Source: Apostichopus japonicus
Taxonomy: Eukaryota > Echinodermata > Holothuroidea > Aspidochirotida > Stichopodidae
Direction: 5' to 3'
Length of the DNA stretch: 64,000 nt
NCBI RefSeq assembly: GCF_037975245.1
Contig: NC_092568.1
Coordinates: forward strand, 2,914,001-2,978,000
Shown here: piece after piece, positions 28,525 through 42,100 of the stretch
How positions within the stretch are numbered: the first letter of the stretch is position 1
Layout of the letters: each line of letters begins with the position of its first letter
Translations under genes and position numbers: made by a program
The notes under the pieces: model-generated
Told to the model about the DNA's origin: nothing
What the model saw: the letters and a program-made list of their open reading frames with translations, nothing else
Databases searched by the model: none

Positions 28525-29567
28525 AGGTGCAAAACTTGGAGAAGTGGATCAGAAAATGCAGTGAATCAGTTTTCTTGTGCCTCAGCTGAGGAGACAAACG
28601 TGCAATAGAAGTGACGTGATCCAGACCTTTAGAGAGAGAGGAGAACGAAGTCAAATATCAGAGTCGAATACAATGATTTTTGTCACCCGATCTGAAACCT
28701 ACACTTTATGTAGGAACTTCAAAATTCTGAAATAGTGTAAATCATGCTCAGACCACTTATTTATCAACTATTTATGCTGCACTTTCCCATAGCCTTGGTA
28801 GCTGTAACACCATTTGCACACTATCTGAGCAGTATAACCTCCCAGAAAGTGTTATAAGTATTGCTAGGAATCTAGCATACTTTTGTTTCCTGTTGGGCGA
28901 GGCAGAGGTGATACTTTTCACATTGAAAATGGAACTAGACTTTGTTTGTTGAATTTTGACTAAAATATCTGACTTAACAAATTGTGGTTGGTATAAAGAA
29001 ACAAATTAAATTTGATTGTCTTTGTTGACCATTTTGGGCAATTTTCTCACATGTAACATTTTGCATTGTTCCATGTTCACTGATGGTATTATTGTTTAAA
29101 ATAAGATTTCAGAAATGGTATATAAATGGTATATATAAGTTGGTTGGTGCAGAATGGAGATTAATAGCAATAACTAAATTATGTGTCAAGTGAAATTACT
29201 TCACAAATACTATTTTATTGCAGCAGGAATCTTGTACTTGACTTAGAATTTACCTTCACAGATATTGTGTACACCAGATCGGCTGTGAGTTTGAACGGTT
29301 ATTTGGCTTTGCAAAGGATGCCACTGGTGTTGGCTCTTAGTAAAGATGGAAATCAAAGAGATATTTTTTAAATAATCTAATAATTGTGTTTGTAACAGTT
29401 TGTCTTGTACATTCATTTCTTTATTAAACAGTCAGTATTATAGGATCTCAACTTCAAAGAAGTGAAACTCCAAGAATAAACATGCCAAAAGATTTTTCTA
29501 CCTTTCATAACTCATCCAAAAAAATGGTAAGCTAATGTGAGGTTGCATTGAATGCCAAATTTAAGAT
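28525..29567 (+). other. Probable 3' untranslated region of the small membrane-protein gene
   Basis: No further coding frame. Possible polyadenylation signals are ATTAAA at 29423-29428 and AATAAA near 29475. The true 3' end cannot be decided from sequence. Confidence 0.45.
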
Positions 29568-29990
29568 TATCATAAAATATGAGAAACTCTTTTATTCTAC
29601 TTAACTTTAGTCCACTAAAATCACACCAGATCCAATAAGGCATTCATGTACTTTACATTCATTTTGTGGGACACAAAAATTGAATGCTCTTGAATATTCA
29701 GTGTAAAGCTCCCTGATTAGAAGCAGCCAAATGCCTGTTTATTCGCATAGAGGAGTGTTCCATGGCTTGCGATATAAGATTGTCAATAAAATATTGAAAG
29801 ATTTTCTTCTGTAGTCCACCAATACACCAGATCAAACAAGATCAGGCATTGATGCTAAAGGTTTGCTGATGTTAGAACAGTACATTACATTAAATCTGTG
29901 GGACACAAAACTTTAAAGCTTTGCATAAACAGTGTAAAACTCACTGATTAGAAGCAGCCAATTGGTTGTATCTGCGTAGATCGCTGAGTT
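29568..29990. repeat. Diverged direct duplication of about 200 bp
   Basis: Two copies (about 29568-29770 and 29780-29990) share gtccac, acaccagatc, aggcatt, gtgggacacaaaa, cagtgtaaa and ctgattagaagcagccaa in the same order. The divergence indicates an old tandem duplication. Confidence 0.75.
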
Positions 29991-30342
29991 AAACTGATGA
30001 ATATTTTGTGTGGACATTACGTGACCGTATCAGAGTGACACATTGTGCAGCTTTAAGTAGAAAATAATTGTAAATTGACAAATTAAAGGAAATGATGTGG
30101 TAGAGTTACTCTTCACTTTTATTTACATAAACAGAGATATAATAACAGTTCAAGGTGACATAAAAGATGCATCAGATAAATATTAAGAAGGATGGGGAGA
30201 TGCAATAAAAAGTAAAGTGCTTTGTTTAACTTTAAATTCTACTACTTGAATACAATAATCCATCTACTTGCTCAAAAGAAACGATCATGCAAACACTAGA
30301 AACCACGATAGGCCAAATATTTGTATATCGGGTGTGTGCGTT

Positions 30343-31773
30343 GGAAGCAGGACACTTCGCCCAACAACCATTTCGCCCAACTGCCATTTCGCCCAACCTT
30401 ACCATTTCGCCCAACCTTACCATTTCGCCCAACCAGCCTGGTCATTTCGCCCAACCAGCCTGGTCATTTCGCCCAACCAGCCTGGTCATTTCGCCCAACC
30501 AGCCTGGTCATTTCGCCCAACCTTGATTAAATATGATACTTGAAAAGTAAACGTTCGGGAATTGTTAAAGTTACAGGATACGAACCGAATATTAAGGAAA
30601 CTTGAGGACCGATCAGTGTGTTGGGGGTTAGGTTTGATAGTAAACGTTCGAATATTAAGGAAACTTGAAGTCCTTTTCTTTGTATAACTTTAGTAAGGAA
30701 ACGCCAGGTACCAACGAAAGACATACCGGAATAGACAAGGGCGGTACTTCGATCTCTGGGAGGAGTACTCTGAAGGGAGGCGGTCCACATCCAGTCTTCT
30801 GAGAGCGTGTTCTTTCCTGAACGGACCAACGATGTGAGGTTACACAGCTCCTGAACTATCCTCCAGAAAGATGAAAACTACAGTTCCTCAAATATGCAAA
30901 CGGCTCTTCTTAGGGCCACTTAATGCTCCAGAAAAAGACAACTATTCAGTTCCTCAAACATGCCGATTCTCCTTTGTTTTTATAATAACATAACTTCCAT
31001 ATAATAATAATAATAATATAACTACCAATAATATAACCCAAAATAAATCAAATTGAACTAGTGAAATAGAAACGGTTATATTATTCCACAACGGTTCCCC
31101 TTTGTTTGTATAATATTATAACTTCCAAAAAATAACAATATAACTTCCAATAATTTAACCCAAAATAAATAAAATTGAATTAGTGAAATAGAAACGGTTA
31201 TATTATTCCACACCGATTCCCCTTTGTCTATATAATAATATAACTTCCATATAATAATAATAATAATATAACTACCAATAATATAACCCAAAATAAATCA
31301 AATTGAACTAGTGAAATAGAAACGGTTATATTACTCCACAACGGTTCCCCTTTGTATAATAATATAACTTCCATTGTATGCGTAAACGCCTAAAGTAGTG
31401 TAATCCTCCCATTATACCCGAAATAACTGCTCAGACTCCGATCGATATCGAGCGGACCTCACTTTATTTACCTATTACGAAGTAACCTTACCCAAAATAA
31501 ATCAAATTGAACTGGTGGAATAGAAAAAGTAATATTATTCTGACTGAATATTAGTAAAAATAAGGTTGGGCGAAATGACCAACACGGTTGGGCGAAATGA
31601 CCAACACGGTTGGGCGAAATGACCAACACGGTTGGGCGAAATGACCAACACGGTTGGGCAAACTGACCATGCTGGTTGGGCGAAATGACCAACGCGGTTG
31701 GGCGAAATGACCAGGCTGGTTGGGCGAAATGGCAGTTGGGCGAAATGGTTGTTGGGCGAAGTGACTCGCAAGC
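30343..31773. mobile_element. Fold-back type transposon with minisatellite arms and exact 8-bp target duplication
   Basis: The 1431-bp element is flanked by the identical octamer TGTGCGTT at 30335-30342 and 31774-31781. Each arm is an inverted array of a 16-22 bp unit. The left arm (30349-30525) has nine copies of cgcccaac, the last four spaced by cagcctggtcattt. The right arm (31564-31763) has ten copies of the inverse, ggttgggcgaaatgacc. Both arms begin with the same short outer units (cacttcgcccaacaacc, then atttcgcccaactgcc). The interior has no transposase and carries its own tandem repeats. The architecture resembles fold-back elements such as the TU family described in sea urchins. Mobilisation would have to be in trans by another transposase; the octamer size suggests hAT. 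Confidence 0.8.
30948..31378. repeat. Three-copy AT-rich tandem repeat of 122-128 bp inside the fold-back element
   Basis: Units share cccaaaataaat, aaattgaa(c/t)tagtgaaat, aacggttatatta and ttcccctttgt. The phrase aacggttata occurs at 31071, 31193 and 31321. A partial fourth copy occurs near 31489-31535. Confidence 0.85.
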
Positions 31774-33133
31774 TGTGCGTTTACCATGATAGTATTGCGC
31801 AATATTTTGCTAATGTACAACAATCCTTGAAAGTTGAAACATTTGGAATATTTTCAACAATGACCCTAAATGATGTGAACATCGCAAAAGACACCCACTG
31901 CTCAAAACAATTATGAATACATTTGATAAATACCCCAAGGGTCTTTCTGAAAGTCCATGAGAGATTTTACAAGAAGAGTTCCTTAAGCTGTGGACAGTGA
32001 GGTCGGGGAGTTTGGCTCAATTGCTGCTTTTGAACATAAATAGAATCCTGAACTCTACTATTCACATAAATTATTTTTAACTCACAAAACTTTGTCTGTC
32101 ACTAAATTTTAGCTATGATAGATATGATTACAAAATAGTACAATTTGAACCCCTCACCCCCCCCCCCAAAAAAAAATTAATAAACACAATTTTTTAAAGG
32201 TGGTCTACTCTTTTGATAAAATTATAAAATATTAAATTATTTGCAGATAAATTATACCAAAGCATCTTTGTCTAGTCTGGAGAGATGTAGCAGTCTTTGC
32301 ATTGGTAAATGCAAACAGGGTACAAACATCAGAACATGCAAATAATTACAACTGTAAATGTTTTGAAAATATGCAAAGTCCAATGCTCCTGTCATCTACT
32401 CTATCAAATTTATCATCCACCCTGTCCCCCCATAAGATATTTAATTTACACAAGAAAACCTCACAGTTGTTTAGAATTATCAAATGTGAAACTTATTTAT
32501 GTAAATTGATATGTCTATAACAATCGAATGACCTGGTGATTGTCCTGAATGCCACTTAATATTGATAAGTAAAGTAAACTATCTAAAGTCACTCTACAAG
32601 TTACAGCTATGTATTACTAACACCAATAAATGCAAACCCCATGACAAGTTGCACAGTCACTCAAATTCTGCAGCCCCCCAACCAAACATTTTTGTGAAAA
32701 TTCGGGCAATATGCTGAGAATTTTTCGGGCACCTACTGAAAGAAAAATAAATTGCAATTATGTAGCTAAAGGAAATCAACAGTTTAAAAGAAAATCTCCT
32801 TGGTAATTAAAATAAAGTTCTAAGCTTGCTTATATGACAGGTGTACATTAACATGTCGAACACACGCGGAGCACCCGAAAAATGTTGGTTATATTTTTCG
32901 GGCAAGTCGTTTCAGCCCCCCCAAATCAAATTGGGCTCCTACACCTATGCCCACTACCATACATGTTTTATAGACCTGTAACCAGTGGTTCCATATTACA
33001 GTCAAGTCTTTACTGGGTATCATCCTGTCACAGATTTTTAAAGATTTAAATCAGTCTTATCACATTCAAATCCAAATGAAACGTGCGGCTTCCCTTCAAG
33101 TTGAGCAACTTGCAAAAACATAATTTGATCACA
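31774..33133. other. Intergenic DNA, including the BBS8 3' region
   Basis: No coding exon. The part just left of 33134 should hold the 3' untranslated region of BBS8 (minus strand); no unambiguous polyadenylation signal was fixed. The left part is AT-rich with a C-run and an A-run at 32158-32176. Confidence 0.4.
32660..32957. mobile_element. Fragment of a DNA transposon or MITE (tentative)
   Basis: The words cagcccccc, ttcgggca and caaat/caaac recur in inverted or direct order: ttcgggcaatatg at 32702, tttttcgggcac at 32719, acccgaaaaatgttgg at 32875 and tttttcgggcaagtcg at 32895. The segment ends with gggctcctacacctatg. No clean terminal inverted repeat or target duplication was found, so boundaries are approximate. 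Confidence 0.35.
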
Positions 33134-36100
33134 TCATAGAACTGAGAAATGTTTCTTGAGCTGTAACAATAAATCCTTTGAGTCGGCATGATTCGGGTAT
33201 GACTCTACGGACTTTTTCATAGCGTTATAACTGCTCTGTAGATCTCCAACCTGAAAGCGAAATAATGATTACATTTTGAAACAAGTAAAAAAAAGCTTAT
33301 ATTCGTAGGAACTCCCTGTTGGGTAAATCTGTAATAACTAAATGGGCAGATGACGATTCAGATGTAACACACTGACAAGAAGAAGCCACATTTTATAGAA
33401 TTTGTTTTTATAAATTTAAGAGAAAAAGTAATCTTGATAAATATAAAAGCAGTGTTGAAATATTTTTGGTCTGACAGCCAAATCTTCCTTTCATTGTAGC
33501 ATACTCCTTAATACAGAGTTAAGGACAGTGTTCAATTCTTTGTAGCTTAGATGACAAAAGTGCATGAATGGAAATTAGAAGTGGTGCCAAAAACCGGGGA
33601 AATTGAGGTAATATTTGGGACCCTCCTAGAACAGCGAATGAAATTTGTTTACTGGTGAGCAAAGCGGCTTGTTTGAAAATGACGAAAAACATTGGGTTGC
33701 TCTTGTTAAAATTGTTCATTTTCATGGTACAGAAAATAAAGTGCCATGCATGGTCAGCAAGTCAGCTCTTTGGCGAGGGGATAGCTTTTCACCCAGTGAG
33801 ACCTTCCACATGGCCCGAGAGACCACATTTCTTTGATGATGTAGCTTGTAAGTCAATGGGGAAAGTATATGGAGTATGCTACCTTAATTAGTTACAATCA
33901 GAATAATTGTTTAAGCATGGAGAGGAAAGAACATTACAATGAGAAATGAAGAACAAAACTCACCTGATCTGCTAATGCCCCGTAGTTATAATGAGGTTCA
34001 AACATGTGGGGGGCCAAACCTTGCGCTGCTTGGAAAAATGCTCGAGCCTGCAGAGGGATGGAAATAAAAGAAAAGAACTAAAACATGCAATATAACTCAC
34101 CCTGATTGTAATAAATGACAATATTCCTTTGTCTTTTGGTTCAATCTCGAACGGTTCAGCATTCCTGAATAGTCTGATAAATAACCAATTAAATTTAATA
34201 ATTTGATGTTTAAATTTTTTTTTTAAAAACATCCAAAATAAAATTAATAATATTGACCAATATGATCAAGACACATTGTTTCTAATTTTCAAAAGTATCT
34301 GGGGGTGGGAGAGGGAAACAATTTTTATGGAATGGTTAATTACTTACTACTTAATTACTTTGTTAATTACCTTACTTTTACTTATCTTGGCCTGCTCTAA
34401 ATCTGGGATAATAACTGGTAATTTACCTGGTCGACATGTCCTTTTCTCAGCTCCAGGACGCCTAGGTTGTTATAAGACTCAGCGTGGTTGTTGTTAGATG
34501 ACAGTGACAGTCTGAAACACTGCTGTGCTAAAGCAGTGTCACCGATACCCTGCAAGAGAGATGACATGATATTAAAAAGCCAGGAAATCACGATAACCCC
34601 ATTCCCCTCCTGATAGCTTTGCTGCCTAAGGTTGAAACATATTGATTAATGTCTCAGGAAGGTCTTCACAATTGGAGACTAGATGCACTCATCTGTTTTA
34701 TGAGAGGATGCTAGTAAGCAGCTGATTTGTATCCCTTCTAAGCATAAACAGATTTCAAAAATATTAAAGGGCTGAAATGCCCGCTGCATCTTTTAGAGAG
34801 GAAAGGGGGATGGCAGGGGTGGGGGTCAGGGAGAGACCAAGGGCATATCAATCAGGATCATGTATGACTGCTGTATCTTGTAGTGAGGACAGGGGAATGG
34901 CAGGGGTAGGGAGAGACCAATGGCATACCAATCATCATGCATGACTGCTGCATCTTGTAGAGAGGACAGGGGGATGGCAGGGGTGGGGGTCAGGGAGTGA
35001 CAGAGGGCATATCAATCATCATGGTTTAGTCTGCATCATTAAAATGTGTCTTAGAAAAAGCAAAAACCCACAGAAATAGTGAAATTTAGCTAGATTCGAC
35101 ATTTGAGAGTATGGATGCAATTCTGCCTAATAATCAATTATACCAAATTGTAATAATTGCCATCATTTGAATTAAATTTTATAGACTCAACCACCTTCCC
35201 TCCTCCACCCCCCCCCCCCCTTCCACCACTCCTTACCATTGCAACTTGTCCAACATTGTACCAAATATCTGCAGTAATGAGATCATCTTCTGACAGTGAC
35301 AGTGCTCTCTCAAACGATTGTAACGTCATATCGTACTGTTGAGCATAGAAGCAACACAGACCAAGGTTGTTGAACAATTCAGCTGTATATACTCCCATCT
35401 GTAACAGCCGCCTACGAAATCAATAGCAGAAAAGAAGTCACGAGACACAAGCAGGTGCAAATAATCTCCACTTTTTACATTCAAGAGGAACAAGAATCTC
35501 AAGTTACAGAAGCATATATGAAAATCAGAAAACTTACATAATAAAAGTTACTTGGTTCAGCTGCCAGCTTGTTAGTGTGTTCTCTTGCTGGGATATAAAC
35601 TATTAGACATATTTTCTCAAAATAAATTTGGTTACATTGTACAATAAACTGTGATGCATTATGACCTTCACCATGTTGAATTGCCTTTGCGTTCTCATAT
35701 GCAAATGCGGTATGTTGAATATTCATATAACAGAAGTCCAACAGCATGTCAAGACTTATCCAAGGGAAGAAAGTGTAATCTATTTCAGTAGGGAAATCAA
35801 TCATGCATGACAGGACATAAATAGATATACATTAAGGGTGCTGGGGGGGCAGGAGGAGGGCCAGGGAGGGGCTTCCTGGTTTTGGAAGAGAGGAGCTGAG
35901 ATACCTCAAACAGGGTATTCCTGCCTACCGTTTCTCAAACTTTGCTGAAGCAGACACAATTACTTGTGTTTGTTTTAGGAGGACCAAAATTGTCCAATAT
36001 TTTTGGGTGTATTTCACAAATGAATCCCATACAACATGGGAGAGAGAGGGTAGTGGTTCCCTACATCCCACTTGCACCACCTGGATAATTCCTTCCAACA

Positions 36101-39100
36101 GGTCAACCACCAGGCCACATGAAAAGGATGTCAGGGAGTGCTACAGCCTGGGAACCTGGGTCATTCAGGGGGCCTTACTAAAACAATAACAGGGATAAAG
36201 GGTAATGTACTTGCATTTTCATAATATAAATGAAAGCTTGAAAAGGGGGGGGGGGGGAGACCTGATCACATAATTGCCTCCAGGGCCACTCTAGCTCTTG
36301 ATGCCCCTGTCCTACATACCTGTAATATCGAAGTGCTATTTCTGGTTGGTCTGTATAGAAGTGATGGTTAGCAATGCAAGCCAAAGATTCTATGTGAGTG
36401 CTGTCGTGCTTCAACACTTCCTTATAACATTTCACAGCATTGTCCATGTCATTCAGAGCCTGTATAAGAGAACAAGGGGAGGGGGGAGGGGAGAGGAAGT
36501 GGGGGTCAAGACAGTTTCATAACTCCTGAATAACGTCAACAATGTACTGAATGTGAGCATAAACATTCTGATGTGCTTATTAGCTGCATGGAATACCTTA
36601 AGTTATAGTTGTGTAATGTCAAAGGTTATTTGTGAATAAACATCCACAAAAGCTAGTGCTTAGCCTTAGAATGTGAACAAATACCTCTCTGTACATACAA
36701 AATCCACTCATATGACATGAAACAAAGATATGTTATCGCGAGATCCGGAAATAACTTTCAAAGCAATGATCTCATGTTTCATAAGAGAGAAACATCAACC
36801 TGTAAGAGTGAAAGTAGTAGCACATTTCCTGTTATCTTCAACTGTGATTTACTTTCAGTATGAACACGAGAATTCATGCTATGGATTTTTACTTTACAAA
36901 AGCCGTTATCACATGGCTGGCTTTTATCTATATTAAACAAAACAAAAACACCCTGTAAATGAGACAACACTGAATGCTCAGAACACTAGAAGCTCAATAC
37001 TTATTATTTAAAATTATAAATTATTAAACTGAGAATTATGTAGTATTAATGCACCAAAACAAGATACAAAGTTCAATAAATTTGTTTTCTTTTCTAAATT
37101 GTCATTTTGATTGATAACAACTTCATAAGGAAACAAATCATAAGTTCTTTTTTCTTTCTATTTTATTATGCAAATCTAATTAAACAATAAATTGAAAGGC
37201 AAGTTGGCCTTTCTCCTATATATATAATGGACAGATATTAAATTAAAAAAAAAAATTCTAATGTAATTATTCACTATCAAAGTAAGAAAAAATTACTAAT
37301 TTAACAAGGTGCACATTTCACTACTTCTATTTCTTACCTTATTTTGAAATATTGTACAAACAGGAAATTTTGAAGTATAATTGTTGAATTATGGTTACAA
37401 AATACTAATACTCAAGGATATATATAACAAGATGTCATAGTTGGGACAGTGCTTACCTCATATACTCTTGCTATGCCTGTTTGTAGTGTTGTCTCGTTGG
37501 GGAATTTCTCAAGTCCTTGCTGGAATACTTCCACAGCAGTGAGAGGTTGGTCCAGTCGCACATAAACCTTGCAGAGGTACAGGTATGTGTCGACCGTGGG
37601 CTGTTGGGCCAGAGCTGACTTAAACTGTCTTTCAGAATCTCGATATAAGCCCAACCTGGAATAGAACATTACCAATCATCAACATCGATGGAAAGTTCTA
37701 ATTGTATTTGGGCAGAAGGACACTGGTTTCCTCAACAGTGACTGAGAGAACACAAACCCACAGAGAACTCTAAAAGGGTTAGTGGAATATAAGAGGAAAT
37801 GTAGTCCTAAAGTAAGCAAGAAATTTTTGTTTGGTAAGATAGGGACTTGAACCAGTGATCTCCTGATTAGACTCCTTGTGTTATCCTAGCAAATCTAACC
37901 CACCCTTAGTTGGTGGTGATCTCTACAAAACAGCATCTTTGTAATTCTGAGGTCACTGAGTTAAATCCCTCGCCCTTAGTTGGTGGTGATCCCTACAAAA
38001 CAACATCTTTATAACCCTGAGGTCAGTGAGTTAAATCCCTCTCCCCTTAGTTTGGTGTTGATCCCTACAAAACAACATCTTTGTAATTCTGAGGTCACTG
38101 AGTTAAATCCCAATCCCCTGTAGTTGGTGGTGATCCCTAAAACACAAAATCTTTATAATCCTGAATTCACTGAGATAAATCCTTCCCAACATAGTTAGTG
38201 GTGATCCCTACAAAACAACATCTTTGTAATCCTGAGGTTACTGAGTTAAATCCCTCCCCCTTAGTTTGGTGTTGATCCCTACAAAACAACATCTTTGTAA
38301 TCCTGAGGTTGCTGAGTTAAATCCCTCTCCCCTTAGTTTGGTGTTGATCCCTACAAAACAACATCTTTGTAATCCAGAGGTCACTGAGTTAAATCTCTCC
38401 CTAGCCACTGAAAATGTTATTTGCTTTTTACAAATTGTTTTTAATTTTCGAGTCAATTTACAATTGCTGCTTTACTTCTATAATTTGAAGATAAAATATG
38501 ATAGAAAATGCATTCATAGATTGTAGATAGTTAAGAGAGGAGGTTAATAATATAAATTTTTTACATAATTTGCAAATGGCATACTTAGGTATGATTACTT
38601 TGGTGAAAGTTCACATGGCATAACTTAACTGGTATCACATGGCAAACATGGCATAACTTAACTGGTATCACATGGCAAACATTGCATAGTAAAATGCTAT
38701 GCAAGTCCAAAGATATATAGCAGGTTGTTTTTACAAAGGATCCATGTAATAAGACACAAACTTCAGAGCCTTCAATGCTACTACACAAAATTTGAAAACT
38801 TAATTATTCCCTGCATGAACATTGGAGGAGTCTATCCCATCTCCCATACCCTCTCCCCACCCCACACTTGTAATACCCATACCATGGCAGCTATTGCAAT
38901 ATTTTACCTGTAGTAACATTTTCCAAGCTGGACCTTCCACCACCAGTCTTTAAACTGACAGGCCTGTGTTGCCTGTGAAGCCAGCTCCAGGGCATTACGT
39001 ACATCATTCTCATGATGAAAGATGTATTCAAATAGAGCCTGAAATTATAAGAAGCTAGCCTCGGTCAATGTTTCTCTTGGATCCATTGTTGGAAATCACA

Positions 39101-42100
39101 CAGAAGTTAGGAATAGTTTAAACAAAAAACATATGCTGTGATAGAGTTTAAAAAAAATTAGCTTCAGGTGAAATATACATTTAATCTGTTTATAGCTCTG
39201 TTTATAACTGGAAACAGAATCTGTATCACATTGGTAACTTATTTAATCCAGTTCTTCATTATACTTGCTGTGACAACTTTGTTCCCCATTTCAATTAATG
39301 AAAATCTTGTCCTATGTTACATTTTAAATACAAACTTCTTAAAATACCACCCTACTGATCTAAATCAGGGGTTCTCAATAGGACCCATGGGCCAAATCAA
39401 GCCCATGAAAGATTTCAATCTGGCCTGTGAAAGGCATCAGCCCACAATCTTGCACCAATTGGGTATGCCAGCCATTGGCACCTTCATATATGGCACCCTA
39501 CCATGCTACCCTTGCAAATTGCTCAACCTCTAGTGGGATTTTGGTACTCAATGGCCCTTCACTCCAACTTATGTCTTTTTCTGGCCATCTAAAAAAAATA
39601 ATTGAACAACCCTGCTCTAAATCATCTTTATCATCATTTGCAGTGGGATGCAGCTTCTCATGACTTTGTCACAATGAGGCACTTTCTCTTACCAACTTTT
39701 TTCACAGCTGTGATTGGAAAGGCCAATCTAATGAAATAAACCAGCTGTTTCATATTAATATCTTTGATGCTCCTGGATGTCTAAAATACAAGGATGGAAA
39801 TGGATTCTATACCTTCGCCAAATTGGGCTTGGCTGCATACTTTGCAAAATTTAATCTGGCAAGGTTGATGAAAGGACCATCTGGTGTGGACAACATTGAT
39901 GCCTGTAAAAAAAAAAAAAAACTTTTACAGTCAAATTTTCCTAGTTAGTCTGTTTAAACAATAAGAAAAAGATGCATTTCTAAATATTAAGTGATGATTT
40001 TGGGTACAATTTTACATGCTTAGGTCAACATTCCAAAACATCAGAAAATTTTAAGTGCAAGACTGCCAGTTAAAATGTCTGGAAAGTTCCTTTGAGTCAA
40101 ATCTGGCGATACCCTCTGCACATTTGTTCGCGTTGAAGTTATTAACTTCAACTAATGGTTCTGCATATTTTTCAAATATGATAAATATGACATTAAAGGA
40201 AGAAATACAACCAACTTTGCCCTTTGACATATTTATCTGTCATCTTGTATCATATATAAGGTCAATTTCTGTGCTACTTCTGAAGTGCTGACACAATGGC
40301 CAATACATGCAAAAACAAACTAGTGCAGCCACTTTGATGAGAACAATGGTCTAAGGTTATTGAAATGCTACCTGCAATGACAGTTATTTTCTTTAATGGT
40401 TGCTAAATATCAATAGTAATTTGTCATCTTTGCCATAGTAAAAGCAGCATTTCCAGTTGAACCTGAACATTTTTTTCCATGGAAAATTGTCAGTTTAGTT
40501 CACCACTGTAATTTTGATTTGTTTTAACCTACAATGAAAATGGATATTAGTTTGTATTTGAATCTGTGGGCACTTGTGCTAGAATTTAATCAACACTATT
40601 TCAACAAAAGAAATGTGCCCCACAAATTTTGAGGAATGGAATCATCAGTTACTGAAGTAATAAGCTATTTTGGAATAAAAAAGTTATCAGAGTGTCTCAA
40701 TTTTTTCTGTTTCATACATATTTCAGCTAAATATCAATTAAAGAATACAATTTTGAGCACTGTCACTAAGCATTGTGCAATGTTTTATGCCACAAAAGTG
40801 GCAAAAACAATGTCTATAACAAGATAACAACAGAATTGTTACAATATTTCTACTAAAACATAATTTCCTCTCTGAGATTACTCACTGTTCCCAACCTCAC
40901 AAATCTCCCTGAGGCACTTGTGACTGGTCTAGCAGTGTGAGCTGTCCTTGGAGTTCTTATGGCCTGCTCCATGGTTCCCGGTCTTCCTGATTGAGTTCCC
41001 GGCCTGACAAATCCACTCAACGGTCGACCGGATTGAGACATCGGTCTCACACCAGCGGATGGTGCTCCCTGGCCAGTCCCTGGAGCTTTCAACGAAGTTC
41101 CAGGACCTGTTGCACACAAAAATGTAACAATATCTATTGTAAAACAATAGCAGTAATGAACTGGCTAAAAATGGTATACCACTTTTAACAGAGAAATTTT
41201 TATTTGGCTAGAATGGTGTGGTACTAATTACCATACTGGATGTTAGGTTAAGGAAAACAAATTCCATTTTCTACCAACTGCATGAGCTATTCAGTCTGAA
41301 TTTGGGGCTGATCCAACTCCAGCCAAATAGGTCTGTGTATGTTCTTTCATACTAAGCAAACAGGAATAACTTTGTTGGCATACATTTATGTAATAGGTGT
41401 GAAGCATTTGACAAATACAACTTCAAAGCAGCAATGAATGTAGTGCTTAAGAATGTTAGCTCTAACGCATGAAAGCTATACAGATGTCAGTCATGTTAAC
41501 TAGGAAGACTGTCCTGCAACTATATATGTGAAATAGTCTTCCAAATTAGATGAATGAATCATTACAACTTAAATCAAGAATAGAAATGTTGATATTTTCT
41601 ATGGGGCCAGGAAATCAGGAATGAGTAAAATACACGAAGGCATTAACATTCAGTTAGCATGTTCAAAATCTTAAATTGTTGGTTTGAGATGAAGAAGGAT
41701 AACTCCTGAACCTGTTCCTAGGTCTCAAGTTTATTCTAAAAATAAAGGAAAAGGATCAAAGATGGGATCAAGTTCTTACGTGAAACACTGGCAATAACAT
41801 TATCATCCATTATCATCTCTGCAATTCCTTCTTCATCAACTTCCACCTCATCAACATAAACTTGTTCTGTGAGTGCCCTCATCTTCAAATGCCACGTTGC
41901 CTGAATGCAAGTACATGAATGCATCATAATTTGTTTTATAGCTTCAAAGTCTTCTTAAATCTCGACAACACACCACACATTCTTTTATGTAAATGGACAA
42001 TGCAGAGTGCTCAAGAAGTACCTTGGCTATGTGAGTGGTAAGGCTAAGGAGAGGAGAGGGGGGGGGGGGGCAAAAAATGACAATTTCATTATGTTACCAA

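Noticed and set aside
30268-30543. Repetitive open frames with His-Phe-Ala-Gln-Pro units, and similar ones at 31468-31823
   Set aside because: These are the arms of the fold-back element read in several frames at once.
39168-39663. Two overlapping plus-strand frames of 78-121 codons
   Set aside because: They cover the hAT-type MITE in the BBS8 intron.
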